A model generated the notes under the pieces. It ran no database searches. It was not told the DNA's origin and worked only from the letters and a program-made list of their open reading frames with translations. Of a stretch of 64,000 bases of DNA, positions 1 through 8,995 are shown in pieces. The first letter of the stretch is position 1. Each line of letters opens with the position of its first letter. The stretch is from the NCBI RefSeq assembly GCF_004353905.1, contig NZ_SMOD01000019.1, positions 62,001 to 126,000 on the forward strand, given 5' to 3'. Origin of the DNA: Paraburkholderia guartelaensis (lineage in GTDB: Bacteria > Pseudomonadota > Gammaproteobacteria > Burkholderiales > Burkholderiaceae). The translations under genes and the position numbers were made by a program.

Positions 1-268
1 ATTCGCGGAACGGGTGCAGCCCGGCCGGGCGCGGCTCGCCGAACAGCTTGTCCCATGCGTCGGACGAAAAGCCGACCACGCACGACAGATTGCCGGCGGG
101 TACGCGCTTGCCGACCGCGCGCACGAGGTTGGCGACGTCGGCGCACCAGGCGCGCACGGTGGCGCGGCTCGCGGCGTCTTCGTTGACGGTCGCCACGATA
201 AAGAAGGCATTGCGCGTGACGGCGCTGGAGACGGACTGCGGTTCCTGCGTGAGAGAGGCCGGCGTCAT
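1..268 (-). CDS. Dyp-type peroxidase, N-terminal part (runs off window start)
   Basis: The first 89 codons of a minus-strand gene are present. Its translation begins MTPASLTQEPQSVSSAVTRN and continues with an AFFIVATVNED strand and a VVGFSSDAWDKLFGEPRP segment, the layout of the first ferredoxin-like domain of dye-decolourising (Dyp/YfeX-like) haem peroxidases. The haem-ligand GxxDG region and the proximal histidine lie beyond the window edge and cannot be checked. The start is the ATG at 268. The gene is divergent from the small gene at 417. The family call rests on this N-terminal similarity only. Confidence 0.7.
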   Translation of the reverse strand, partial: MTPASLTQEPQSVSSAVTRNAFFIVATVNEDAASRATVRAWCADVANLVRAVGKRVPAGNLSCVVGFSSDAWDKLFGEPRPAGLHPFRE

Positions 269-416
269 GATGTGGGGGATCGCTTGTGAGTCCAGAGTCG
301 GGTTTGGGTTCTGCTGTGCCCGCATAGTTTAGCCAAACTCGGGGAAAAGGGCCGTTTGCAGGCGAGAGGGGTGCCGTGCGAGGATGTTGGTGTCATGGCC
401 ATCGTGGAGACGCACC

Positions 417-689
417 ATGTGGGACCACACCGAGCATGAAGGCTTCGAGATCTGGGTGCTGCCGATTCCGGCGTTCGGGCCGCGCGCGCCCGAGCCGCTG
501 TTCCACTACAGCGGCTACATCTGCCGCCACGGCGCGGACGCCCATGTCGAAGGGCGCAGCGTGCGCTTTCACGACATGATGCGCAACTACACCGGCCCCG
601 ACGCCGCGCTCGACGCCGCCTACGCGGACGCCCGCAAGCGCATCGACCGCTTCCATGCCACGGGAAGCTGGGCCGAGAGCACGGCCTGA
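417..689 (+). CDS. Conserved hypothetical protein, 90 aa
   Basis: A small soluble protein starting MWDHTEHEGFEIWVLPIPAF, with no signal peptide or membrane segment. The ATG at 417 is preceded by a GGAGA Shine-Dalgarno sequence at proper spacing; an in-frame upstream start at 384 has no such site. The protein is rich in aromatic residues and Arg/His and ends in an amphipathic helix (AALDAAYADARKRIDRFH). I do not recognise a domain. It resembles small burkholderial proteins of unknown role. It converges on the LssY-type gene with a gap of only 16 bp. Confidence 0.6.
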   Translation: MWDHTEHEGFEIWVLPIPAFGPRAPEPLFHYSGYICRHGADAHVEGRSVRFHDMMRNYTGPDAALDAAYADARKRIDRFHATGSWAESTA

Positions 690-705
690 GCCTTCAATTT
701 CCCTT

Positions 706-2790
706 TCAGCGGCCGCCCTGCACGATCAGCTTCACGGGCCGTCCTTCGCAGCTCACCTCGCCCGGCAGCGCGAGCGTACGCCAGCCCGCCGGCTGGCCGG
801 GGGCGCTGAGGTCAGCGACGTCGTCGGGGTAGGTCGTGACCACATTGAACGGCCACGACCCGCGCCGCAGCCGCTCGTGGACGAGCGAGCCGACCCAGAT
901 CGGCGTGGGCTCCCCGTCGCTCGCGTGGCCATCGCCACTGCCGCCGTTCCCAATGCGCCGCGGCGCGAGCGCGTAGCCCGATGGCCAGAAGCGCAGCACG
1001 TCGCGGCGGCTGCCCGGCTCGCCTGCGTCGCCGGGTTTCCCGGCGAGGCGCGCGCGGGCGAACACGAGCGGCGAGGGCAGGCCGTTGTTCAGCTTCGGCA
1101 GCAGCGGCAGCGACATTACGTCCACATTCGGTGCGACGAGCGACAGCACGCTTCTCACCGAGATCTGTGGACCTTCGGCCCAGCCCGCGTCGCGCAGTGC
1201 CGTGCGCAGGTCGTCGGCGCTCGCGGCCCACTGGATCGTCATCGGCTCGCGGCGCGCGCCTTTCATGTCGAAGCGATAGCACGCAAACGTCCTCCACAGC
1301 GAATCGCTCCACTGCATTTGCGAGAGGACGACAGGCGGCGCCGCCGCCGCGGTCGTGGGCGGCGCGGGCGTGCGCCCGGCCGGCACCGTCTGCAGCAGGA
1401 CGGCGCCGACCAGCACGAGGAGCACGATGGGCGGCACGTATGCGCGTTGCGGCGGCCGCTTGGGGTAGCGCCAGAGCGAGGTGAGCACCACGATCGCCAC
1501 CCAGATCGCGGCGAAGGCCGCGCCGCCGATGGCGTCCGAGAACAGGAAGCGGTCGAAATAGAGCCCGGCGAACGCCACCGCCACGATGATCCCGTTGCCG
1601 AGCGCGGCAACGAGCGCGGCCTCCAGCATGCTCGCGCGGCGCACGAGCAGGAACATCACGAAACCGTAGACGATCACCATCGACGACACGCGATCGCTCG
1701 GGAACACATAGGCCTCGACGGCCTGGCCGCCGCCCGGCGACGTATGGTGGATCACGAAGCGCAGGATGAGGATGAGCAATTGCGAAACAGCCGCCGCAAT
1801 CATCCAGTAAGCGATGGTGCGCCAACGCCGCTCCAGCACCATCCAGATGCCTACCGTCGCGACGAGCGCCGCGAGCGTCCAGGTGCTGCCGAGCGTTTCG
1901 ACGCGCGCGAGGGCCGCGTCGGCCCAGGTGGTGCGGATCGACTGCAGGAACTGGCGCACGGACTGGTCGATCTGCACGAGCGGCGCGCCGCGCAGCACGT
2001 TGCCGAGCACGTAGGAAAACACGGCCGCGCAGACCGGCACGAGGCCCGTGATCACGATGACGGGGGCGAGCGCGGGCTGTGCCGGATCGAGCAGGCGGGC
2101 GATGCGCTTCGAGGCCCGCCCGGGATGCTGCGCCGCCCACTCAGCAGCGCTGCGCCGCGACGCACCGGCCCAGTTGTCGATGTGCAGGAGCAGCATGCGC
2201 ACGAAGCGCCAGATGAGCCAGACCGCGAGCGCGACGATGCCGATGACGACCACGAGCCGGAACGACACCGCGCCTGCGAGCTGGAGCGATGCGCCGAACA
2301 CTACGCCGGGCACGATATGCGCGGGCGCCCAGATGAGCGCGGAGATCACGTTCATCATGAAGAAGCGCATGGGCTTCATGCCGGCCATGCCCGCGACGAT
2401 CGGCACCACGGCGCGCAGCGGCGCGATGAAGCGTGCGAGGATCACGCTGCGCGTGCCGTGGCTCACGAAGTAAGCGTGCGCGCGCTCGAGAATGGCGGGG
2501 TGGCGGCTGAACGGCCACATCTGGGCCAGCGAGCCGCGGTAGCGATGGCCGATCCAGAAGCTCACGCCGTCGCCTGCCACGGCGCCCGCAATGGCGCAGA
2601 CGAAGAGCCAGCCGAGGTTGATCGTGCCCGTGGCGGCGAACGCGCCGGCAATGAACATCGCCGTGCTGCCTGGAATGAAGGTGCCGACGAACGCGAGCGA
2701 TTCGAGGAAAGCGGCGACCACGACAAAGGCGAGCGTCCACGTAGCGTGCGCGGCGAGAAGGTGCAGCAAATGATCGTAGGCGTGCTCCAT
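706..2790 (-). CDS. DedA-PAP2-LssY three-domain inner-membrane protein with degenerate phosphatase motifs
   Basis: A 694-aa polytopic membrane protein. Residues 1-200 are a DedA/SNARE-associated domain (GTFIPGST near 37-43, FIAPLRAVVPIVAG near 121-134). Residues 250-445 are a membrane PAP2-type domain, followed by a transmembrane helix near 453-470 and a C-terminal soluble LssY_C-like domain (500-690). DedA proteins are lipid-carrier flippases, and PAP2 domains dephosphorylate lipid phosphates. Here the PAP2 signature is damaged: the usual PSGH reads PSDR (364-367), and the SRxxxGxHxxSD stretch reads AGLYFDRFLFSD (408-419), so both catalytic histidines are gone. I chose the ATG at 2790 (MEHAYDHLL); an upstream TTG at 2871 would add 27 residues rich in Pro and Arg. 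Transport without hydrolysis is possible but is inference. Confidence 0.85.
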   Translation of the reverse strand: MEHAYDHLLHLLAAHATWTLAFVVVAAFLESLAFVGTFIPGSTAMFIAGAFAATGTINLGWLFVCAIAGAVAGDGVSFWIGHRYRGSLAQMWPFSRHPAILERAHAYFVSHGTRSVILARFIAPLRAVVPIVAGMAGMKPMRFFMMNVISALIWAPAHIVPGVVFGASLQLAGAVSFRLVVVIGIVALAVWLIWRFVRMLLLHIDNWAGASRRSAAEWAAQHPGRASKRIARLLDPAQPALAPVIVITGLVPVCAAVFSYVLGNVLRGAPLVQIDQSVRQFLQSIRTTWADAALARVETLGSTWTLAALVATVGIWMVLERRWRTIAYWMIAAAVSQLLILILRFVIHHTSPGGGQAVEAYVFPSDRVSSMVIVYGFVMFLLVRRASMLEAALVAALGNGIIVAVAFAGLYFDRFLFSDAIGGAAFAAIWVAIVVLTSLWRYPKRPPQRAYVPPIVLLVLVGAVLLQTVPAGRTPAPPTTAAAAPPVVLSQMQWSDSLWRTFACYRFDMKGARREPMTIQWAASADDLRTALRDAGWAEGPQISVRSVLSLVAPNVDVMSLPLLPKLNNGLPSPLVFARARLAGKPGDAGEPGSRRDVLRFWPSGYALAPRRIGNGGSGDGHASDGEPTPIWVGSLVHERLRRGSWPFNVVTTYPDDVADLSAPGQPAGWRTLALPGEVSCEGRPVKLIVQGGR

Positions 2791-3072
2791 GAGCGGGGCG
2801 GGTTCGTTTGCTGGGGCTCGCGGGAAGGGCGCGAGATCGGGCGGGTGCCGGTTCGCACCGGCCTTGCGCAACTAGCCGCAAGCGGCGTGCGAGACCATCA
2901 GGCGCAATATAACCGGGCGCGCGCAACTACGTGCGACACGAGGCCAGGCGGGGCGCAGAGAGGGTGCGAAGACGGGGCCGCGTCGCGCGGCGGCGACGCT
3001 CAAGGGGGGCGACGGATTGGGCGGCGTATCAGCTGGGTGAGCCAGCGAGTCCCGGCACGACCGGGACCAGAT

Positions 3073-4287
3073 TCAGATAACGCCTTTCTCTTTCAACCCG
3101 GCCAGTTGTTCCGCCGAATAACCGAGCATCGACTGCAAGACCTCCTGCGTGCCTTCGCCCAGTTGCGGAGGCGCGTGCCGCACGGGCATGCGTTCGCCGT
3201 CGAAGCGCCACGGCGGCGCGAGTACCGGCGTCGTGCCGCTTTCGGTATGCGGATGCGGCTGTTGCGTGACGAGCCCGCCAAGCGTTGCGCGCGGCGACAG
3301 CAGCGCCTCGCGCAAGCCCGCCACTTCGCCGCACGGAATGCCCGCGCGCGCGAGCCGTTCGAGCAGCAGTTTGCGCGGACGGCTGCCCAGTTCGCGCGTG
3401 AGTTCGGGCACGAGCGTATCGCGGTTCTGCCCGCGCAGGATGTTGGTCTTGTAGCGCGCGTCGTCGGCGAGATCGGCGCGCTCGATCACTTCGCGGCAAA
3501 AGCGCTCGAACTGCGCGTTGTTGCCGACGGTGATGACGAGCGGACCATCGGCCGCATCGAACACGCCATACGGCACGATCGACGGGTGCGCATTGCCGTA
3601 ACGCGGCGGGTCCTCGCCGATCAGCAGCGCTTCGAGGCCGTAGTAAGCGGTAATCATGAGGCCGCAGTCGAACAGCGCCATTTCGATGTGGCGCCCGCGG
3701 CCCGTGCGCTCGCGCTCGTAGAGCGCGGCGAGCATCGCCTGTGCGGAATACATGCCCGTGAAAAGATCCACGGCCGCCACACCGAATTTGAGCGGCGGCT
3801 GGTCGGCTTCGCCGTTCATCGCCATGAGGCCCGTTTCGCCCTGCACGACGAGGTCGTAGCCGGGGCGTTTCGCTTCGGGTCCCGTGCGGTCGTAGCCCGA
3901 AATCGAGCAATAGATGAGACGCGGATTCTCTGCGCTCAACTGCTCATAGCCGAGCCCGAGCTTTTCCGCGCCGCCGAACTTGAAGTTTTGAACGACGATG
4001 TCGCTGGTTTTCGCCAGCTCGCGCACGATCTGCTGGCCTTCGGGCGTTTGCAGATCGAGCGTGATCGAACGCTTGTTGCGATTCACGCTGTTGAAGTACG
4101 CAGTCTCAGTCTTGCCGACGCGCACGCCCCAGTCGCGCGTGTCGTCGCCGCGGTCGGGATGCTCGATCTTGATGACTTCAGCGCCGAGGTCGCCGAGCAC
4201 CATCGCGCTCCACGGCCCGGCCAGCACGCGCGAAAGATCGAGCACGCGAACGCCCGATAGAGGCAAGCTGTTTTTGTCCGTCTGCAT
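3073..4287 (-). CDS. CaiB/BaiF (family III) CoA-transferase
   Basis: A 404-aa family III CoA-transferase. The N-terminus reads LSGVRVLDLSRVLAGPW and is followed by GDLGAEVIKIEHP, the usual start of this fold. The active-site aspartate region is VAAVDLFTGMYSA. These enzymes move CoA between carboxylic acids, forming an aspartyl-CoA thioester intermediate. It is the last gene of a minus-strand group with a FadB-like enzyme and two acyl-CoA dehydrogenases, so it probably activates the operon's carboxylic-acid substrate with CoA drawn from a donor such as succinyl-CoA (inference). The ATG at 4287 has an AGGAG site upstream; an in-frame TTG at 4320 lacks one. Confidence 0.9.
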   Translation of the reverse strand: MQTDKNSLPLSGVRVLDLSRVLAGPWSAMVLGDLGAEVIKIEHPDRGDDTRDWGVRVGKTETAYFNSVNRNKRSITLDLQTPEGQQIVRELAKTSDIVVQNFKFGGAEKLGLGYEQLSAENPRLIYCSISGYDRTGPEAKRPGYDLVVQGETGLMAMNGEADQPPLKFGVAAVDLFTGMYSAQAMLAALYERERTGRGRHIEMALFDCGLMITAYYGLEALLIGEDPPRYGNAHPSIVPYGVFDAADGPLVITVGNNAQFERFCREVIERADLADDARYKTNILRGQNRDTLVPELTRELGSRPRKLLLERLARAGIPCGEVAGLREALLSPRATLGGLVTQQPHPHTESGTTPVLAPPWRFDGERMPVRHAPPQLGEGTQEVLQSMLGYSAEQLAGLKEKGVI

Positions 4288-4345
4288 CAACAGGTACTCC
4301 TGGTTCGTTGTCGGGGGCAACTGTATGCCGTTGCCCCTTCATGGC

Positions 4346-5482
4346 TCACGCCGCCTCACGCCCCAATGCGATATAGCGCGCGAGATGATGATCCTCGTCG
4401 CCAAGCTGATGATCGATCATCACGAGCCGCTTTGCATAGTGCGCGAGCGGCAATTCCCACGTCATGCCGATGCCGCCATGCAGTTGGATCGCTTCTTCGG
4501 CCACGCGCGCACCAATGCGCCCGATCGTGTACTTGGCGGCCGAAAGCGCACGTTCGCGCTGCGCGCGCGGCGCGTCGATCGCGGCTGCCGCGTTGATGAC
4601 CGCCGAGCGCGCCTGCTCGATTTCGAGCAGCACGTCCGCCATGCGATGCTGCAGCGCCTGGAAGCTGCCGATGGGCAAACCGAACTGCTTGCGCGTGCGC
4701 AGGTATTCGAGCGTGAAGTCACGCGCGATCTCCATCGCGCCTACGGCCTCCGATGCGAGCGCGACGATGCCGTATCCGCGGGCGTGTTCGAGCGTCGCGA
4801 AGCCGCTGCCTTGCGCGCCGACGAGCGCATCGGCATGCACCTTCACGTTGTCGAGCGCCACTTCCGCTGCGCGGCCGCCATCGATCTTGCCGTAGCCACG
4901 CACGCTCACGCCCGCTGATTCGCGCGGCACGAGGAAGAGGGAGATGCCTGCTTCGTCGAATGCATCGCCAGCGGTACGCGCCGAAACGAGGAGCACGTCG
5001 GCGTGTTCCGCGTGCTGCACGACGCCCTTCGCGCCTTGCAGCACCCAGCCATCGCCGCTTTTCTCCGCGCGCGTCGCCACGCGTGCGTCCTCGTAGTGCG
5101 AACCCGGCTCGTCGTGCGCGAGCGCGGCGATTTGCGAGCCGTCGATGAACGAGGCAATGCGCGCGCGCTGCGTTTCGCTGCCCGCATGGGCGAGCGCGCG
5201 GCCCACGATCAGGGTATCGAGGAACGGCTCGATCACGAGTCCGCGCCCGAGCGCTTCGAATACCACCGCGACATCGAAGCCCGCGCCGCCAAAGCCGCCG
5301 TCGGCCTCGTCGAACAGCGCGCCGATCACGCCGAGTTCGGCGAAGCGCTGCCACATGTCTGCGCTAAAGCCTTCTTCGGAGCGCGCGATTGTATCGCGCG
5401 TATTGAAACCGTATTGCTCCGTGATGAAACGATTGAGCGTATCCGCAAGCATGCGGCGGTCTTCTGTGTGCTGGAAGTCCAT
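4346..5482 (-). CDS. Acyl-CoA dehydrogenase (second of a pair)
   Basis: A 378-aa FAD-dependent acyl-CoA dehydrogenase family protein that would introduce an alpha-beta double bond into an acyl-CoA. It starts MDFQHTEDRRMLADTLNRF. Near the C-terminus it has AIQLHGGIGMTWELPLAHY, which holds the family's usual catalytic glutamate. The central domain is divergent: the expected T-E-P/G-AGSD stretch is weak (HDEPGSHYED), so one subunit of the pair may be structural. It lies 19 bp downstream of the other dehydrogenase. Such pairs often form heteromeric enzymes acting on bulky or branched acyl-CoAs; that is family knowledge, not shown here. Confidence 0.88.
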   Translation of the reverse strand: MDFQHTEDRRMLADTLNRFITEQYGFNTRDTIARSEEGFSADMWQRFAELGVIGALFDEADGGFGGAGFDVAVVFEALGRGLVIEPFLDTLIVGRALAHAGSETQRARIASFIDGSQIAALAHDEPGSHYEDARVATRAEKSGDGWVLQGAKGVVQHAEHADVLLVSARTAGDAFDEAGISLFLVPRESAGVSVRGYGKIDGGRAAEVALDNVKVHADALVGAQGSGFATLEHARGYGIVALASEAVGAMEIARDFTLEYLRTRKQFGLPIGSFQALQHRMADVLLEIEQARSAVINAAAAIDAPRAQRERALSAAKYTIGRIGARVAEEAIQLHGGIGMTWELPLAHYAKRLVMIDHQLGDEDHHLARYIALGREAA

Positions 5483-5501
5483 GGCGTGCCTCTCAAAGAT
5501 C

Positions 5502-6698
5502 TCAAAGACCGAGAATCATCTTGGAGATGATGTTCTTCTGAATTTCGTTGGAGCCGCCGAAAATCGACAGCTTGCGGTTGTTGAAGTATTGCGCGGCGGC
5601 GCTGGCGGCATCGTCGGGCCCGATTGCCTCGCCCGCATAGCCTGCTTCGAGCGCTTCCTCGACGAACGGCGCGGCATACGGTCCCATCGCGCGGCGCAGC
5701 AGCGAGGAAATCTCCTGTCGGATCTCGGTGCCGCGAATCTTGAGCATCGAGCTTTCCGCACCGGGCACGCCACCGCCCGCCACCGCAGCGATCACGCGCA
5801 GGTTCGTCGTCTTCATGTTCTCCAGATCGATCTCGACCTTTGCGATGCGCGCCGCGAATTGCGGATCTTCTGCGAGCGGCTTGCCGTTGCGCGTGATTTT
5901 CTGCGCGGCGCGCTTCAGGCGCGCGAGCGCCGCCACCGAAAAGCCTACGCCCGCGATATTCGTGCGCTCATACGTGAGCAGATATTTCGCGTAGGTCCAG
6001 CCCCTGTTCTCTTCGCCAACGAGGTTCTCCACCGGCACACGGACGTCGGTGAAGAACACTTCGTTCACCTCATGTTCGCCATCGAGCGTGATGATGGGGC
6101 GAACCTCGATGCCCGGCGTGTTCATGTCGATCAGCAGGAAGCTGATGCCTTCCTGCTTGCGCACGTCGGTGGCGGTGCGCACGAGGCAGAAAATCATGTT
6201 CGCGTAGTGGCCGAGCGTGGTCCACGTTTTCTGGCCGTTCACCACGTAGTGGTCGCCGTCACGAACGGCGGTCGTGCGCAGCGAGGCGAGATCCGAGCCC
6301 GCGCCCGGTTCCGAATAGCCCTGGCACCACCAGTCCGAGCCGTCGAGAATACGCGGCAGCCAATAGCGTTTTTGCGCCTCGCTGCCGTACTTGATGAGCA
6401 CGGGCCCGAGCATGTTCACGCCGAACGGCACGATGCGCGGCGCGCCCGCGATCGCGCATTCGTTCTCGAAGATGAACTTCTGCACGGCGCTCCAGCCGGG
6501 GCCGCCGTATTCCTGCGGCCAGTGATTCGCGAGCCAGCCTTTTTCGTGGAGGATGGCGTGCCATTGCGCCATGTCGTCGCGCGTGAGGTGCCGGCCGTTG
6601 CTCACCTTGCTGGCAAGGCTCTGCGGCAGGTGGTCACTAAGGAACGCGAGCACTTCGCTGCGGAACGCCTCTTCTTCGGCGGTGAATTTCAGGTCCAT
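5502..6698 (-). CDS. Acyl-CoA dehydrogenase (first of a pair)
   Basis: A 398-aa acyl-CoA dehydrogenase. The N-terminal helix bundle is followed by the FAD/substrate signature QGYSEPGAGSDLASL and KTWTTLGHYANMIFCLVRT. The C-terminus carries NRKLSIFGGSNEIQKNIISK, typical of the class that includes PimC and FadE-like enzymes. It sits between the FadB-like gene (26 bp upstream) and the second dehydrogenase (19 bp downstream), consistent with one transcript. The ATG at 6698 follows an AAGGAG-type site. The substrate cannot be read from the sequence. Confidence 0.92.
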   Translation of the reverse strand: MDLKFTAEEEAFRSEVLAFLSDHLPQSLASKVSNGRHLTRDDMAQWHAILHEKGWLANHWPQEYGGPGWSAVQKFIFENECAIAGAPRIVPFGVNMLGPVLIKYGSEAQKRYWLPRILDGSDWWCQGYSEPGAGSDLASLRTTAVRDGDHYVVNGQKTWTTLGHYANMIFCLVRTATDVRKQEGISFLLIDMNTPGIEVRPIITLDGEHEVNEVFFTDVRVPVENLVGEENRGWTYAKYLLTYERTNIAGVGFSVAALARLKRAAQKITRNGKPLAEDPQFAARIAKVEIDLENMKTTNLRVIAAVAGGGVPGAESSMLKIRGTEIRQEISSLLRRAMGPYAAPFVEEALEAGYAGEAIGPDDAASAAAQYFNNRKLSIFGGSNEIQKNIISKMILGL

Positions 6699-6724
6699 GT
6701 GTGAAAAGCTCCTTCAGGGCACAT

Positions 6725-8848
6725 TCAGGCCGATTGATTGAGGCTCGCGAAATTCTCGCCGCGCGCGACCAGCTCGACGAGCAGCGGCGAAGGACGCCAG
6801 AACAGCGGATCTTCCTTCGCACACTCGCGGATATCGGCGAGCACGTTGGCGAGGCCCACGGTATCGGCGTACTTCATCGGACCGCCGCGATAGCGCGGGA
6901 AGCCGTAGCCGTAGAGCAGCGTGACATCGACATCGAGCGGGCGCAGCGCGATCTTTTCATGCACGACGTTCGCGCCTTCGTTGATCATTGCGGCCATGTA
7001 GCGGCGCATGATGGCTTCGTCGCTGAAGCTGCGCGGCTCGACGCCGGCGCGCTCGCGCTCAGCGCGGATGATGGACGCGACTTCGGGGTCGGGCGTGCCC
7101 GTGCGTGCGCCTTCCGGGTAGAGATAGAAGCCGCGGCCCGTCTTCTGGCCGAACCAGCCGCGCTCGCAGATGCGGTCGGCGATCTGCACGTAGCGCGCCT
7201 TCGGGTCGCGCGTGGCGGCGCGGCGCTTGCGCGTGGCCCAGCCGATGTCGCCGCCCGCGAGATCGACCACCTGGTACGGGCCCATCGGAAAACCGAAATC
7301 GCGCACGGCCTTGTCGATCTGGTACGGCGAAGCGCCGTCTTCCATCAGATGATCCGCCGCGGTGCGGAACACCGCCAGAATGCGGTTGCCGATGAAGCCG
7401 TCGCACACGCCGGCGCGCACCGGTACCTTGCGAAGCTTCTTCGCCAGCTCGAATGCCGTGGCGACCACATCGGCGCTCACCTGCTTCGGCACGACGATTT
7501 CGAGCAGCTTCATGATGTTGGCGGGCGAGAAGAAGTGCAGGCCCACCACGTCCTGCGGACGTTTGATGCTCGCCGCAATGGCGTCGATGTCGAGATACGA
7601 CGTGTTGGTCGCGAGCACGGCGCCGGGCTTGCACACGCGATCGAGTTCGGCGAACACGGCCTGCTTCACGGCCATGTCCTCGAAAACGGCTTCGATGACG
7701 AGATCGGTGTTCGCGAGCGCGTCGTACGAGGTGCTGCCGCTCAAGCGCGCGAGGATCTGCGCTTTCGCTTCGGGCTTCATGCGGCCCTTGGCGATGAGGC
7801 CGTCGTAGACCTTTTCCACATGGGCGCGGCCGCGCGCGAGCGAGGCGTCGTCGCGTTCGATCATCGTCACCGGCAGGCCCGCGTCGAGCACGGCCACGGC
7901 AATGCCCGCACCCATCGTGCCGCCGCCGATCACGCCGACGGTTTCGATCGCGCGCGGCTTCGCGCTCTTCGTTTCAGGGGCCTTCTGCACTTCGCGCTCG
8001 GCGAAGAATGCGTGCACGAGACCTGCGCGCTGCGGGCTTTCGAGGCATTCGAGGAACTGCTTGCGCTCGAAGCGCAGACCTTCGTCGAACGAAAGATCGA
8101 GCGCGGCCTGCACGCAATCAACGATCTTCAGCGGCGAGAAGAGACCACGCGACTTCTTCGCGGTTTCGGCGCGCGCGGCGTCGATCGCGGCTTGCGCCTG
8201 GGCACGATCGGCGAGCGCCTGGGTGTCGCGCGTGCGTCGCACCGGCGCATGACCCGCGAGCAGTTCCTGCGCGTAGGCGAGGCCTTCGGCGAGAATGTCG
8301 TCGCTCGCGCCCACCCGGTCGACGAGGCCGAGCTTATGCGCTTCCTGCGTGCTCGCATGACGGCCGCTCAGCATCAGCGAGAGCGCCGCTTCGGCGCCGA
8401 TCAGGCGCGGCGTGCGTTGCGTGCCGCCGGCACCAGGCAGCAGGCCCAGCTGCACTTCAGGCAGGCCGAGCTTCGCGCCCGCCACGGCGAGCCGATAGTG
8501 CGCCGCGAGCGCCACTTCGAGGCCGCCGCCGAGCGCCGCGCCGTGAATGGCTGCGATCACCGGCTTGTGGCAGCCCTCGATGCGGTTGCACACGTCGGGC
8601 AGCGCGGGCGGTTGCGGCGGCTTGCCGAACTCGCGGATGTCCGCGCCGGCAATGAAATTGCGCCCGGCGCCGACGATCAGCACGGCCTGCACGGCGTCGT
8701 TCGCTTCGGCATGCTCGATGGCGGCGGCGAGGCCGCGGCGCACGTCCACGCCCAGCGCGTTGACGGGCGGATTGTCCACGGTGACGAGCAGCACCTTGCC
8801 GCGCAGTTCATGAGTGACGGGGGAGGCGTTCACGGGATCGGATGCCAT
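6725..8848 (-). CDS. Bifunctional enoyl-CoA hydratase / 3-hydroxyacyl-CoA dehydrogenase (FadB-like)
   Basis: A 707-aa fusion. The N-terminal crotonase domain has an oxyanion-hole and glutamate region (HGAALGGGLEVALAAHYR, then GLPEVQLGLLPGAGGTQR). The Rossmann domain has IETVGVIGGGTMGAGIA, and the 3-hydroxyacyl-CoA dehydrogenase core has VVGLHFFSPANIMKLLEIV. It hydrates trans-2-enoyl-CoA and oxidises the 3-hydroxyacyl-CoA with NAD+. It is the first gene of the acyl-CoA operon (then two dehydrogenases and a CoA-transferase). The ATG at 8848 has a GGAGAC site 9 bp upstream; the frame stays open far upstream only because of GC bias. It is divergent from a LysR regulator, with a palindromic operator candidate between them. 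No thiolase is adjacent. Confidence 0.93.
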   Translation of the reverse strand: MASDPVNASPVTHELRGKVLLVTVDNPPVNALGVDVRRGLAAAIEHAEANDAVQAVLIVGAGRNFIAGADIREFGKPPQPPALPDVCNRIEGCHKPVIAAIHGAALGGGLEVALAAHYRLAVAGAKLGLPEVQLGLLPGAGGTQRTPRLIGAEAALSLMLSGRHASTQEAHKLGLVDRVGASDDILAEGLAYAQELLAGHAPVRRTRDTQALADRAQAQAAIDAARAETAKKSRGLFSPLKIVDCVQAALDLSFDEGLRFERKQFLECLESPQRAGLVHAFFAEREVQKAPETKSAKPRAIETVGVIGGGTMGAGIAVAVLDAGLPVTMIERDDASLARGRAHVEKVYDGLIAKGRMKPEAKAQILARLSGSTSYDALANTDLVIEAVFEDMAVKQAVFAELDRVCKPGAVLATNTSYLDIDAIAASIKRPQDVVGLHFFSPANIMKLLEIVVPKQVSADVVATAFELAKKLRKVPVRAGVCDGFIGNRILAVFRTAADHLMEDGASPYQIDKAVRDFGFPMGPYQVVDLAGGDIGWATRKRRAATRDPKARYVQIADRICERGWFGQKTGRGFYLYPEGARTGTPDPEVASIIRAERERAGVEPRSFSDEAIMRRYMAAMINEGANVVHEKIALRPLDVDVTLLYGYGFPRYRGGPMKYADTVGLANVLADIRECAKEDPLFWRPSPLLVELVARGENFASLNQSA

Positions 8849-8937
8849 GGCGATGCTGTCTCCATAATGAGGGCCGGACTGGCGGGCCAGACGGCAGTGT
8901 TTCATGTTCGCGTCGATTCTCGGCGCGCCAGCGGCAA

Positions 8938-8985
8938 TTGACAATCCCATCGCTCGTTGACAGACTGTCAAAATACCTTTGACAG
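8938..8985. promoter_or_regulatory. Palindromic operator candidate between FadB-like gene and LysR gene
   Basis: A perfect 15-bp palindrome, TTGACAGACTGTCAA, lies at 8957-8971. A further copy of the half-site TTGACAG lies at 8979-8985, exactly 22 bp from the first half-site, and a weaker half TTGACAA lies at 8938-8944. The sites fill the intergenic space between the two divergent start codons (8848 and 8996). The centre fits the T-N11-A rule of LysR-family sites. Binding by the adjacent LysR protein is inferred. Confidence 0.5.
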
Positions 8986-8995
8986 TGGATGTGCC

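Noticed and set aside
655..4260. A 1201-codon open frame on the plus strand across the LssY and CoA-transferase genes
   Set aside because: It is Arg/Ala/His-rich, has no domain, and lies opposite two well-supported genes; it is open only because of GC3 bias.
6701..8941. A 746-codon plus-strand frame opposite the FadB-like gene
   Set aside because: Same antisense GC-bias effect; its composition (many Arg, His and Ala) and lack of motifs argue against it.
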